From assembly GCA_002721895.1 (NCBI GenBank), contig PBLV01000050.1:1-45695 (forward strand): a stretch of 45,695 bases of DNA. The letters run 5' to 3'. Shown here piece by piece: positions 17,870 through 27,125 of the stretch. Position 1 is the stretch's first letter. Each line of letters opens with the position of its first letter. The position numbers were made by a program, and so were the translations under genes. Under the pieces are notes generated by a model. It ran no database searches and was not told the DNA's origin. It saw only the letters and a list, made by a program, of their open reading frames with translations. The DNA comes from Verrucomicrobiales bacterium (lineage in GTDB: Bacteria > Verrucomicrobiota > Verrucomicrobiae > Limisphaerales > UBA1100).

Positions 17870-19173
17870 CCGAGCAGCCACGGTTTGCGGTGGGTCATGT
17901 GGGTGAGGAGTTTCTGGGCTTCGGCATCGCCGGTGATGGTTTCTTTTTGGGCGTCCCACTTGAGGGCGCGGCCGAGGGTGTTGGAAACGTAGCCAAGGTG
18001 GCCGGGGGTGATAGATCGGTGTGCCCTCTCGGCGGGGCAGATGGTTTCCTTCCGGCTCTTCACGCAGTCCAGAAAGTTGCGGGTATGATTTTGCGACAGG
18101 TACGCCTTGAAGGGGCCGGGGCAAAAGCCGGGATCGAGCAGGGCAGGCTTGGAGCATTCGATTTTGCCGCGTGTGACGTACACCCAACCGCCGGTGCCGA
18201 TCACCTTCAGGCCCATACGGTTGTGCGGCCCCATGCTGGTGCGGATGCCGTTCGGGTATTCGCAATGCACTTCGTAATTGGGCGGGGCGTTATAGGTCTT
18301 GGCCTCGTTTGAGGTGAAGTTTTTGGCCTCCACACGAGTGGGACCGCCGCGGTCTTGGCCGAGTGCCCAGTGGCAAATGTCATTGTGATGGCCGATCCAA
18401 TCCATGAGTTGGCCGCCGCCGTAGGCAAGGTGCCAACGCCAGTTGCGGTGATGCCGGCTGAAGGTGTAGTCGAGCATTGGCGCGGGGCCGGTCCACAACT
18501 GGAAATCTTTGCGCTTGGAATAATCGTGTGCAGTGGTGTCGCCCTGATCTTTGTTGGTGCCGCCGGGCAGGCCGACCTGCACTTCTTTGACGTCCCCGAT
18601 CAGACCGTTGCGGACAATCTCCACCGCGAGGCGAAACCGATGATCCGAGCGTTGCTGTGAACCGGTCTGGAAGATCGCCTTGCGCTTGGCCACTTCACGG
18701 TAAACGGCCTGTCCTTCGGCGAAGAAATGGGTGACGGGTTTTTCGCAGTACACATCCTTGCCGTGGCGCAGAGCGGCGAGCGTCTGCACGGCATGCCAGT
18801 GATCGGGTGTGCCAATAATGACGGTATCGAGATCCTTGCGCGTAACCATCTCGCGGTAATCCGTGTAGTGATCGCAAGGCTTGGTTTTGTATTTGCGGCC
18901 GACCATCTCGGCGGCGGGTTTCCAGCCATAAGCACGGCCGGCAGTCTTGTCACGGAAATGCGATTCGTATGGGTCGCACACGCCGATGACCTGCGTGTCG
19001 GCTTCGTTGAGGAACGAATTCATCACCCCGGTGCCGCGACCGCCACAGCCGATGAGGCCGACGGTGAGACGGTTGCTGGGAGCGGCCTGGGAGCGGCCGA
19101 GCACGGCGGCCGGCACGATGGTGATCGTGGCGACGTTTTGCAGAAAACGCCTGCGATTGATTTGAGTGTTCAT
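17866..19173 (-). CDS. Gfo/Idh/MocA-family NAD(P)-dependent oxidoreductase with Tat signal
   Basis: 435 residues. Tat signal NRRRFLQNVATITIVPAAVL, then a Rossmann fold (LTVGLIGCGGRGTGV, residues 37-50). GTPDHWHAVQ and the family signature CEKPVTH (K145) follow, with the C-terminal alpha/beta domain containing WHLAYGGGQLMDWIGHHNDI. Members oxidise or epimerise sugars and related polyols. Export by Tat with the cofactor bound is usual in PVC bacteria. It starts 3 bp after the isochorismatase-ThuA gene and overlaps the dioxygenase start. Confidence 0.92.
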   Translation of the reverse strand: MNTQINRRRFLQNVATITIVPAAVLGRSQAAPSNRLTVGLIGCGGRGTGVMNSFLNEADTQVIGVCDPYESHFRDKTAGRAYGWKPAAEMVGRKYKTKPCDHYTDYREMVTRKDLDTVIIGTPDHWHAVQTLAALRHGKDVYCEKPVTHFFAEGQAVYREVAKRKAIFQTGSQQRSDHRFRLAVEIVRNGLIGDVKEVQVGLPGGTNKDQGDTTAHDYSKRKDFQLWTGPAPMLDYTFSRHHRNWRWHLAYGGGQLMDWIGHHNDICHWALGQDRGGPTRVEAKNFTSNEAKTYNAPPNYEVHCEYPNGIRTSMGPHNRMGLKVIGTGGWVYVTRGKIECSKPALLDPGFCPGPFKAYLSQNHTRNFLDCVKSRKETICPAERAHRSITPGHLGYVSNTLGRALKWDAQKETITGDAEAQKLLTHMTHRKPWLLG

Positions 19174-19176
19174 CAG

Positions 19177-20805
19177 TTACTTTCGTTTGGCTTGAGGAAA
19201 CGGAATCTTGGCTGCCCAGCACAGGGCGTTTTTCAGGAGCACATTCATCGGCGGCTGTGGGAATTCGTCGATGTGCCCGAGGCTGGTGTAAAACACACGG
19301 TTGCCGCTCTTGGGTTTGTGCGTCCAGGCGATCGCTTCGGGCTTCGCATCCTTGATTGAGCCACGGATCAACTCGGTGGCGCCCTTGGCCAGCGGTGTGG
19401 TTTTGTAAAGCGAACCGGTTCCCTTAAGCTTCGAGAGATCCACGCCCATCAGGATGGGATGGACTCTGCCGACGGCCGGGGAGGTGAGCGTCACCTTGGG
19501 GCCGTGGCCGTGGTGGCCGGTGTAATTGCCACCGAAAATGTCGCGGTCAAACTCCGGCCAATCAGCCAACTCTGGCCCCGGCTTGTCCTTGCGCAGGGCA
19601 AAGGCGTGGCTCGAGGTGCGCACGCCGACGATCGGTTTGCCGGCTGCCACATACTCTCGCAGCAGCTTCATCTTTTCCGGGGCCAACAGGCGCCGCCGCA
19701 CGCTCAGCAACACAACGTCCGCCTCCTTGATGGCCTCCAGCCCGGGCAGATCGTTGCGCTCATTGACATTCGCGTGGATGGTGTTGACCGAAAAGAGATG
19801 CCCGAGATGTTCGGCGGCGAACTTCGGCAGCGTCTGGTTCGTCTTGTACTCACGCTCTGCCATGATGATGAGCAGGTTGGGCCGCTTGTCGTGCTTGAAG
19901 CGAAATGGCTGGCCACCAATCAGCGCGTCACTGGTGATCGTGGGGCAAACATATTTCTCAATGTGTTCCACGATCAAATCCGTGCCCGTAAAATGGCTGA
20001 CAAACGGCGCGCGCTTGGGGTTGTACATCGTGTCGGTCATGTCGCGCATGAGCACCACGTTCTTGCCGTTGCGCGCCATCTGCCGCAGCCCGAACGGCCG
20101 GCCTAGCACACACATGTTGGTGTGCACGCCGAGCAGGATCACATTGCGAATCTTGCGGTGCTCCATCACGCTCCAAATCTCCGAGCCGCTGTCACTAATA
20201 TAATCGGCATCGTGAATCTCCAGACCGTCCATCTGTTTCTTCCACGGGGCGCGCGGGTTGCGACCGCGGGCTTTCAATTCCTCCGCCCATTTCTGGTGCT
20301 CCACCGGATCATCATCCTCACCCCCATCCGATTGATCGATTGGATACTTGCCGGCTTCCTCCGACGGAATCTGTTTACACCAAAGGTCAATGTCCTTGGG
20401 CAACGTCTTGGCCTTGGGCGTATCCAGCACGTGCTTGCGCGCCGGATGATTTTCGTAGGCCTTCACGCAACTGCTCGGCGCGTGAATGATGGTGAAGCCC
20501 AACTTGCGCGCGGCCTTGATCACCTCGTTCATGCGCGGCGCCAATTCCCCACCGCGGCGCGTGGCGTTCAGGCAATGATGCAGATCCCACATGTCGCAAA
20601 CCACAATCGCCGACTCGGCCGGATCCCAATGCTCCTGCCGCCGCAGCGTGTGAAACATGCCCGTGTCCTTGGCCGTCTCCTTCCGTTCCCGCAGCGTAAA
20701 GCGCACGGTGTTGCGTTTAGGTGAAGCAGTCACCAGTGCCGGCGCCAGCGAGGCAGCGGCGGTGGTGGCGAGGAATTGTCGTCGGTTTGGTTGAGGTGAT
20801 TTCAT
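19177..20805 (-). CDS. Isochorismatase-like cysteine hydrolase fused to a ThuA-like domain, Tat-exported
   Basis: 542 residues with a Tat signal (NRRQFLATTAAASLAPALVT). The N-terminal half is an isochorismatase-like hydrolase: D71 in VVCDMWDLHH and nucleophile C232 in GVHTNMCVLGRPFG. The C-terminal half (from about residue 310, RPNLLIIMAEREYKTNQTLP, then VGVRTSSHAFALRKD and FGGNYTGHHGHG) is ThuA/trehalose-utilisation-like, a glutaminase-fold family found beside Gfo/Idh oxidoreductases. The fusion lies between the giant propeller gene (5-bp gap) and the Gfo/Idh gene (3-bp gap). The reaction is unknown. Confidence 0.88.
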   Translation of the reverse strand: MKSPQPNRRQFLATTAAASLAPALVTASPKRNTVRFTLRERKETAKDTGMFHTLRRQEHWDPAESAIVVCDMWDLHHCLNATRRGGELAPRMNEVIKAARKLGFTIIHAPSSCVKAYENHPARKHVLDTPKAKTLPKDIDLWCKQIPSEEAGKYPIDQSDGGEDDDPVEHQKWAEELKARGRNPRAPWKKQMDGLEIHDADYISDSGSEIWSVMEHRKIRNVILLGVHTNMCVLGRPFGLRQMARNGKNVVLMRDMTDTMYNPKRAPFVSHFTGTDLIVEHIEKYVCPTITSDALIGGQPFRFKHDKRPNLLIIMAEREYKTNQTLPKFAAEHLGHLFSVNTIHANVNERNDLPGLEAIKEADVVLLSVRRRLLAPEKMKLLREYVAAGKPIVGVRTSSHAFALRKDKPGPELADWPEFDRDIFGGNYTGHHGHGPKVTLTSPAVGRVHPILMGVDLSKLKGTGSLYKTTPLAKGATELIRGSIKDAKPEAIAWTHKPKSGNRVFYTSLGHIDEFPQPPMNVLLKNALCWAAKIPFPQAKRK

Positions 20806-20810
20806 GTTGG

Positions 20811-23800
20811 TTATTTTTTTTCGGAATCATCCGGCATGACTTGCATGGTACCGTTCATGAGTTTCCAGTGGAGGGGGAAGGTGCAGACGAAGGGGTACGC
20901 GCCGGGCTTGGGGGCGATGAAGCTGAGCTCGGCGGTTTGGCCGGGCTGGAGGAGCTTGGTGCTCCAGAGCACGCGCTTGTCGTCGGGCACGAAATGTTTG
21001 GCGAAACCCTGCGGGTCGGCGGCCATCTTGTCGGCGGCAGCGCCAAGGTCCGCCAGCGCGCCGGGCGCGGCGATGAGCAAGTTGTGCGGCATCTTGTCGT
21101 CGTTCACAAAAACAATCTTCGTCGGCTTGCCGCTCACGATGCTGAACGACGCCTTGTTGTATTTCATCTTCTCAAAAATCGTGCCGATGCGGACGACCTG
21201 CAAATCGAGGTTGCCGAGGCTGTCGCGCAGCGCTTTCGCTTCGGCAGCGGGCAGACGCGCCGCAAGCTTTTCGCCTAGCGCGAGCACTTGCTTGAACGCC
21301 GCGCCATCGCGTTGGGCGAAGGGCGTCTCGGCGGCGACACTCGCGTACTCCGCACCGAGGCTCTTCACTGCCGCGTCGGGCCAATCCTTTTCAGGAATGG
21401 CGAGCGCGGCGGGAATGGCGGTGCGGCGTCCCTTTCCGCTGGCGATGACCTTTGCGAAGTCGGCAAACTTCGTCGCGCCATCGCCGGGCAGCGAATGAAT
21501 CGCGCGCACCGCGGCGGTTTGCGTGGCGTAATTCGGCCCCGCCTCGCCGAGCGCCTTGGCGGGAATGGGCTGCTTGGGAATGCCGGGCCCCTGCCAGCTG
21601 ACGATGAGCCCGTCGCCGCCGCCGCTGTCAAAATACGTCACCACCAGCTTGTGGCCGCCGCCGGAGAGGCGCACCTGCCCGCTGCGCTCGACCATGCCGT
21701 GGTTGCCATCGTTGTTGACCACGAGCTTGTCGTTGATGTACAGGCGCGAGCCGTCGTCGCTGTTCGTGAAGAAAGTGTACGTGCCGGGGCGCGTGATGTT
21801 GAGCGTGGTGGTGAACCGCAGCGAAACCTTCTCGATACTCTCGCCGAGCTTGCCGAGAGCAAAATCCTTCGCGTGCTTGGTGGTGACGGGTTTTCGGTTT
21901 TGATAGTTTTTAATGTTGGCACCGAAATTCGGCCGATACACCTCCACCTTCACCGGCCCGCCCTTGCCGGCGGTGGCGTGATGATGCGCGTGGCCGACCT
22001 GGTTGGTTTGCGTGCGGCGCAGTGCTTCGGGCAGCTCAAACATCAGCGGGCGAATGCGCGCGGCGAGCTGGGCGGCGCCGTTTTTACTTTGCAGCTTGGG
22101 CACGGCGGCGAGCAGGGCGTTGAGGTTTTCGGTGGATTTCATCGCGTGCTCCCAAAGCGGTTTCGAGTCCGGATTGCGCGTGAGCAGGCCAATCAAGCCG
22201 ACCTCGCGGGTGGCATCGTGTTTGGCGCGGAAAGCCAGTGCCTCCAGTTCGCCGGTGACATTCTCCGCGCTCTCGGCCAGCAACGCCGCGACCACCGGGC
22301 TGGTCGACGTGATGGCGGCGGTGTCATCCTCGGCATCAAGCGCTTTCACCGTGGCGAGTGTCACGCGCAACGGCGTGCTGTTGCCGGACTTTGCCAACGC
22401 GGTGGCGGCGGCGAGCTTGTCCGGCGCACCGATGCCCGCGCGCGTGAGGATGGCGCGGTGCACGGCCTCGGTCTTGTCCATCTTCAGCAACGCCGCGTTG
22501 CTTGCGTTGCGCAGCAGATATGCCTGCGTGGCGGCGGAAAGCTTGGCGCCATTGGTGACGGCTTCATTAAGCACGGCGTCGACCTTCAGCGTGTTGCGGG
22601 CGTAGTTGAGAACGTGATCGAGCTGCACATCGGTTTTCTTCGTGGCGGCGGCGACCACCACCTCGGCGGCGGGCAAGCCCTCGAAACTCACGGCGGCTTT
22701 CACCGCCTCGGCGCGGACGACCGGCTCGGCATCGGCGGCAGCGGTTTGCAGCAGCGCAATGCCGCCTTTCACCTTGGGCCCCCACGTGCCGAGCGTGCGC
22801 ACGGCGGCGGCACGGGCGCGGGGATGGGCCGACTGCAATGCGCGCCGCAGCAAGGGCGCATGCACGTGTTGATGCTCGGCGCACACCCACAGACTCTCGA
22901 GCAACGGCTGCGTGTCGGCCATTTTTTTCGGGTCCAGCTTCGCGGTGAAGGCATCGATGGCGGCGATCACCTCCGGCGTTTTGCGGCCGCTCAACTCCAG
23001 CCGCGCGCGGTAACGCGTGCCGTTGTCCGGCGCCTTCAAATGCTCGAGCACGGTGGCAATCGGTTTGCCGCGCATTTTCGCCGGCTTGGCCAGCGGCCGG
23101 CCGTCGACGGTGACGCGGTACACACGCCCGTGCGTGTCGTCGCGGTTGGGGTCGCGCATGTTGTGCTGCATGTGGCCGATGAGGGCGTTGTGCCAGTCGG
23201 CAACGTAGAGCGCGCCGTCGCCGCCCACCTCGATGTCACTCGGGCGAAAGTTGGGGTCGCTGGAAACAACAATCGGCTCCACCTCGCGCGCGGTGATGTC
23301 CGCGCCGTTGTACTCGAACTTGTGCGACAACACGCCGAGGAAACCGATGGCGTTGCAAATAAGAAAGTTACCCTCGTGTTTTGGACCGAAGTGCGTGCTG
23401 CTAAGGATGCCGCTGGCGGGTACGGGTCGCACGCGCTTTTGATAAAACTGTTTCGGCGCACCCATGCCGCGGCCGATGTTCACGTAGCTGCCGGTACCGG
23501 AGGTGCCGTCGGTGGCGAACTGAAAACCCCACCGGTCAAAGGCGTTGCCGTGCGGGTTTGGGCCGATGGGAAAGTGGAACTCAATCTCGAAGGTGCGCGG
23601 ATTGAAGCGGTACACGCCGCTGCGCGTGGAGCGGAAGGTCTTCGTCGGGGTTTCCATGTTCGTCACGTGAAACACACCGCGCGACCAATACAACCAGCCG
23701 CCGGGCCCGATGGTGAGCGCGTTGGCGGTGTGATGCGTGTCCGCGCTGGAAACGCCCTGCGCGAGCCGGATACGCACGTCGGCCTTGTCGTCGCCGTCAG

Positions 23801-25142
23801 TGTCTTTCAAAAAGAGCAGCTCCGGCGCGGCCGCCACGAGCACGCCGCCGCCCCAAAACTCGAAGCCGGTGATGCTGTTTAAATTATCGGCAAAGGTAAT
23901 CATCTTGTCCGCCACGCCGTCGCCATCCTCGTCGGGCAAAATGACGAGTTTGTCGCCCATCGGTTTTTTCGGGTGCCAATGCGGATAGCTCGGCCACGTG
24001 GCCACCCAAAGGCGGCTGTCGGTATCCACCGCCATCTGCACGGGATTGATGAGCTCGGGAAACATCTCCTCGCTGGCGAAGACGTTTACCTTCATGCCCT
24101 CGTGAATCTTCATCTTGCCAATCGCCTCCTTCGCGCCGAGGTACGGGAACGACCCATCCTGGTTTGGCCCGCGGCGGTTCGTCTTCACCTTGAGCGGCTC
24201 CGGCGTGTTCGAGTCATCCACCTTGTAATTCAGTTTGCCCTGTGCCGCCGCCCAAATCGCCTTGTCGCGATTGGCCGTCATCACGTCAAAAATCTCCATC
24301 TCCCGCTGCATCACATCGGCATTGCTCTGCCCATTCCAAGCCAGCCGCGAGCGCCCGCCATAAACATTATAGCCATCGACCGTGCGATAACGACTCCACC
24401 AATGGTGATTCTTGTCGAGTACGGCTTGGCGAATATTGGCCAGTGGTCCGGCGGCCTTGCCTCCTAACAATTGCCCGGAAATGGCTTGTGCCACCAACTG
24501 CTGACCGGTCGCATTCAGATGCACGCCGTTCATGGTGATGGGTTTGTTGGAAGCGGGGAGCGGCGGGCCTTGTTGCGTTAATTGAAACAAGTCCACACAG
24601 CGCACGCCCTCGGAATCTGCGACGTCCAGCATTGCTTTAGCGTACAGTTTCAGTCGGACGTTGTTTACTTTGCCGTCGGGCAAAAACTCCTTTTTCAAAT
24701 CCTCATGCGCGATGGGTGTGAAGAGCACGATGCGCGGGGCGAACTTGCCGTTGTATTTTTGTTGCTTCGTGTGCTTCAGCAGGTTTGCGAGGTCGGTCTT
24801 GAATTTCGCCAAGCCCGCCTCGCCGGCGAAGGATTCGTTGTAACCGAAAAACATGAACACCACGTCGGTCTTCAGCTTCGTGAGCCATTGGTCCGGACTG
24901 CCGAAATTCGCCGAGCGCGGGCGGGTGGTGATGGTGTCACCGGGAAAGGCGAGATTGCGGAACACCAGCTCGTGCTTCGGGTATCGCGCGTGAATGAACG
25001 TCTCCAGCCACCCCGAGTGCTGCATGCGGTCGGCCAGCGTGTTGCCGATGATGCTGATGCGGTCGCCCTTATTGAAGGTAAACGGCGCCGCCGAAAGCGA
25101 AATACCCAGCGCCAATCCGAGAAGACAAAAAATTCGTTTCAT
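20811..25142 (-). CDS. Giant secreted SGNH hydrolase / PVC-type dehydrogenase propeller / HEAT / PA14 / cupredoxin protein
   Basis: 1443 residues from ATG 25142 (MKRIFCLLGLALGISLSAAP is a signal peptide; the open frame extends to 25334 without coding features). Domains in order: SGNH/GDSL-like hydrolase at about 25-270 (GDRISIIGNTLADRMQHSGW, FMFFGYNESFAG, MNGVHLNATGQQ); PVC-type membrane-bound dehydrogenase propeller at about 345-720 (VNVFASEEMFPELINPVQMA, DGALYVADWHN); HEAT-like repeats at about 735-1010; PA14 at about 1060-1195 (TFFTNSDDGSRLYINDKLVV). Last is a type 1 copper cupredoxin at about 1325-1441 with ligands H1353 (MPHNLL), C1420 and a nearby His and Met (VCTFPLHWKLMNGTM). First gene of the minus-strand operon. 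A shorter paralogue is at 36663-39509. Confidence 0.9.
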   Translation of the reverse strand: MKRIFCLLGLALGISLSAAPFTFNKGDRISIIGNTLADRMQHSGWLETFIHARYPKHELVFRNLAFPGDTITTRPRSANFGSPDQWLTKLKTDVVFMFFGYNESFAGEAGLAKFKTDLANLLKHTKQQKYNGKFAPRIVLFTPIAHEDLKKEFLPDGKVNNVRLKLYAKAMLDVADSEGVRCVDLFQLTQQGPPLPASNKPITMNGVHLNATGQQLVAQAISGQLLGGKAAGPLANIRQAVLDKNHHWWSRYRTVDGYNVYGGRSRLAWNGQSNADVMQREMEIFDVMTANRDKAIWAAAQGKLNYKVDDSNTPEPLKVKTNRRGPNQDGSFPYLGAKEAIGKMKIHEGMKVNVFASEEMFPELINPVQMAVDTDSRLWVATWPSYPHWHPKKPMGDKLVILPDEDGDGVADKMITFADNLNSITGFEFWGGGVLVAAAPELLFLKDTDGDDKADVRIRLAQGVSSADTHHTANALTIGPGGWLYWSRGVFHVTNMETPTKTFRSTRSGVYRFNPRTFEIEFHFPIGPNPHGNAFDRWGFQFATDGTSGTGSYVNIGRGMGAPKQFYQKRVRPVPASGILSSTHFGPKHEGNFLICNAIGFLGVLSHKFEYNGADITAREVEPIVVSSDPNFRPSDIEVGGDGALYVADWHNALIGHMQHNMRDPNRDDTHGRVYRVTVDGRPLAKPAKMRGKPIATVLEHLKAPDNGTRYRARLELSGRKTPEVIAAIDAFTAKLDPKKMADTQPLLESLWVCAEHQHVHAPLLRRALQSAHPRARAAAVRTLGTWGPKVKGGIALLQTAAADAEPVVRAEAVKAAVSFEGLPAAEVVVAAATKKTDVQLDHVLNYARNTLKVDAVLNEAVTNGAKLSAATQAYLLRNASNAALLKMDKTEAVHRAILTRAGIGAPDKLAAATALAKSGNSTPLRVTLATVKALDAEDDTAAITSTSPVVAALLAESAENVTGELEALAFRAKHDATREVGLIGLLTRNPDSKPLWEHAMKSTENLNALLAAVPKLQSKNGAAQLAARIRPLMFELPEALRRTQTNQVGHAHHHATAGKGGPVKVEVYRPNFGANIKNYQNRKPVTTKHAKDFALGKLGESIEKVSLRFTTTLNITRPGTYTFFTNSDDGSRLYINDKLVVNNDGNHGMVERSGQVRLSGGGHKLVVTYFDSGGGDGLIVSWQGPGIPKQPIPAKALGEAGPNYATQTAAVRAIHSLPGDGATKFADFAKVIASGKGRRTAIPAALAIPEKDWPDAAVKSLGAEYASVAAETPFAQRDGAAFKQVLALGEKLAARLPAAEAKALRDSLGNLDLQVVRIGTIFEKMKYNKASFSIVSGKPTKIVFVNDDKMPHNLLIAAPGALADLGAAADKMAADPQGFAKHFVPDDKRVLWSTKLLQPGQTAELSFIAPKPGAYPFVCTFPLHWKLMNGTMQVMPDDSEKK

Positions 25143-25483
25143 CGCAAATGAGGTCGCGCAATTGTCCGTCACCGGGACGGGGACGCAAGCCCAATCCCGG
25201 CTGTGGGGCGTGTTTGCCCAACAAAAAACCCACGCCTCGAAATCCACTGCAATCTTCCAGCAATTCCTCAACAGCACGACTCCTTTGACCGGTTGCTCGT
25301 GACGCAGGTGGGAAGCAAAAAGCTTTCGTGACACGCGTTGAGAATCTTGCCCACTATGGCGTGACCGTGATGCGTTTTTTGCCTGTCGTGGCAGTGATGA
25401 ATGTCACATGCCACAAGGTGTGGCGACACCGATGCGGAGATTGCCTCACGGGAGAATCTTGTGGATTTGGAATATATTTTAAA
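25143..25483. other. Divergent intergenic region with GTGGC half-sites
   Basis: This region separates the divergent operon (start 25142) and sulfatase (start 25484) and probably holds both promoters. GTGGCA (25388-25393) faces TGCCAC (25409-25414) across 15 bases, and GCCACA-AGG-TGTGGC (25410-25424) forms a hairpin. These three GTGGC half-sites could be an operator. TATATT at 25472-25477 might be a -10 element, but I see no convincing -35 partner. No gene is visible. Confidence 0.35.
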
Positions 25484-27043
25484 ATGAAATTCACCACAGA
25501 GGCACAAAGAGCCCAGAGAATTTTTTTAAGGATATTCTCTGTGTTCCTCTGTGCTCTCTGTGGTGAATTACAATCCGCCGACAAGCCGAATATCCTCCTC
25601 ATCCTCGCCGATGACCTCGGCTACGGCGATGTCGGTTGTTACAACGACCAAAGCAAAGTGCCCACGCCGCACTTGGATCGGCTTGCGCGCGAAGGCATTC
25701 GCTTCACCGACGCGCACAGTCCCTCCACCGTTTGCACACCCACGCGCTACAGCCTGCTTACCGGCCGGATGGCGTTTCGGCTGAATTACCGCGGCGTTTT
25801 CACCGGCGTGGGCGGGCCGTGCCTGATCAACCCGGCTCGCCTCACACTCGCCAGTTTGCTGAAGCAACAGGGCTACGCCACGGCGATGTTCGGCAAATGG
25901 CACGTTGGGCTGACGGCGTACGACAAGGATGGGAAAGCCATCAATCAAAACGGACTGGCGGCCGTGCGGCGCATCGATTACACGCGGCCGATCACCGGCG
26001 GGCCGCTGGATCACGGCTTTGAGAAATTCTTCGGCACGGCTTCGTGCCCCACCACCGATTGGCTTTACGCTTATATTGATGACAACAAGATCCCTGTCCC
26101 GCCCACGCGTATTGTGGATCGCGGGCCACTGCCCAAGCATCCGTACTCCCGTGATAACCGCCCCGGCATGATCGCCCCGGATTTCGATCTCGAGGAGGTC
26201 GACCTGGTCTTCCTCAAGAAAAGCCAGGAATTCCTCACGCGCCACGCCAAGGAAAATCCCGACAAACCCTTTTTCCTGTTTCACTCCATGCAAGCCGTGC
26301 ATCTGCCGTCCTTTCCCGGCAAGGCATTCAAGGGCAAAACCCAGGCCGGTCCGCACGGCGATTTCATTTTCGAGATGGATCACATCGTCGGCGAGCTGAT
26401 GAAGACCCTCGAGCAAACCGGCCTGACCAAAAACACGCTCATCATTTTCACCAGCGACAACGGCCCCGAGGTGCCCACCACCATCGCCATGCGTCGCGAT
26501 CACCAGCACGACGGCGCCCGCCCGTGGCGCGGCGTGAAGCGCGACAATTGGGAAGGCGGCCATCGCGTGCCGTTCATCGCCCGCTGGCCCGGCAAAATCC
26601 CCGCCGGCCGCACGGCCACCCAGACCATTTGCCTCACCGACCTCCTCGCCACCGCTGCGGCGATCACCGGCGCAAAACTGCCCAACAATGCCGGCGAAGA
26701 CAGTTTCAATATTCTCCCCGCGTTGCTCGGCGGCAAGGATCCCGTGCGCGAATACACCCTGCACCAAACCATCAGCCTCGCTCTCGCGATCCGCCAAGGC
26801 GACTGGAAATATCTCGACCACCGCGGCTCTGGCGGCAACAACTACAATCGCGCCGGCGAATGGGGCATGCGCCAATTTGCTCTGCCCGAGAAAGCCGCGA
26901 AAGCACCCGGCCAGTTGTACAATCTCAAGACCGACCCCGGCGAAACGACCAATCTTTATTACGAAAAATTGAAAATTGCCAAGGCCCTGAAGTCCAAGCT
27001 GGACAGTTTCAAGCAATCCGGCCGAAGCGCCCCGCGCCGGTAG
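25484..27043 (+). CDS. Secreted sulfatase (formylglycine-type) whose signal peptide is encoded by a palindromic repeat
   Basis: 519 residues from ATG 25484. Sulfatase signatures: NILLILADDLGYGDVGCYND (metal-binding Asp pair), CTPTRYSLLTGR with C84 as the residue to be converted to formylglycine, MFGKWHVG, and FTSDNGPE. The Cys-type motif means maturation needs an FGE or anSME enzyme. The first roughly 28 residues ([20 protein letters not shown], then FLCALCGE) are translated from the palindromic repeat at 25489-25568, yet they provide a basic n-region, a hydrophobic core and a plausible cleavage site near LQSA. The open frame extends to 25328, but this start gives the signal-like N-terminus. 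A bidirectional terminator follows. Confidence 0.9.
   Translation: MKFTTEAQRAQRIFLRIFSVFLCALCGELQSADKPNILLILADDLGYGDVGCYNDQSKVPTPHLDRLAREGIRFTDAHSPSTVCTPTRYSLLTGRMAFRLNYRGVFTGVGGPCLINPARLTLASLLKQQGYATAMFGKWHVGLTAYDKDGKAINQNGLAAVRRIDYTRPITGGPLDHGFEKFFGTASCPTTDWLYAYIDDNKIPVPPTRIVDRGPLPKHPYSRDNRPGMIAPDFDLEEVDLVFLKKSQEFLTRHAKENPDKPFFLFHSMQAVHLPSFPGKAFKGKTQAGPHGDFIFEMDHIVGELMKTLEQTGLTKNTLIIFTSDNGPEVPTTIAMRRDHQHDGARPWRGVKRDNWEGGHRVPFIARWPGKIPAGRTATQTICLTDLLATAAAITGAKLPNNAGEDSFNILPALLGGKDPVREYTLHQTISLALAIRQGDWKYLDHRGSGGNNYNRAGEWGMRQFALPEKAAKAPGQLYNLKTDPGETTNLYYEKLKIAKALKSKLDSFKQSGRSAPRR
25489..25568. repeat. Palindromic repeat of the CCACAGAGGCACAGAG family, copy 2, inside a coding region
   Basis: Left arm from 25489 (ATTCACCACAGAGGCACAAA) and right arm ending at 25568 (CTCTGTGGTGAAT) form an imperfect inverted repeat of about 33-bp arms around a T-rich centre. 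The same family occurs at 13591-13659. Here the element starts five bases after the sulfatase start codon and is read in frame, with no stop codon, to supply the signal peptide. Confidence 0.85.
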
Positions 27044-27078
27044 GCCCTTCTGTATCCCACAAAATGTACCTACAAAAA

Positions 27079-27103
27079 AGACCCGCCAATCGGCGGGCCT
27101 TTT
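27079..27103. terminator. Bidirectional intrinsic terminator between sulfatase and peroxiredoxin genes
   Basis: CCCGCC-AATC-GGCGGG (27082-27097) is flanked by a run of A on the left (27074-27079) and TTTT on the right, so it can stop transcription in both directions between the convergent genes. Confidence 0.8.
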
Positions 27104-27125
27104 CAATTCATTGCGCGGTCGGTCG

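Noticed and set aside
17870..18265. N-terminal extension of the TauD protein
   Set aside because: It overlaps the Gfo/Idh gene; ATG 17869 with ATGA coupling is the natural start.
21288..23882. Long open frame (864 codons) on the plus strand
   Set aside because: It is antisense to the SGNH/propeller/HEAT/PA14 protein, has no domain-like sequence and is His/Arg/Gly-rich, as expected for a shadow frame in GC-rich DNA.
25328..25483. N-terminal extension of the sulfatase
   Set aside because: No family sequence and no signal peptide at the upstream start; ATG 25484 gives a signal-like N-terminus.
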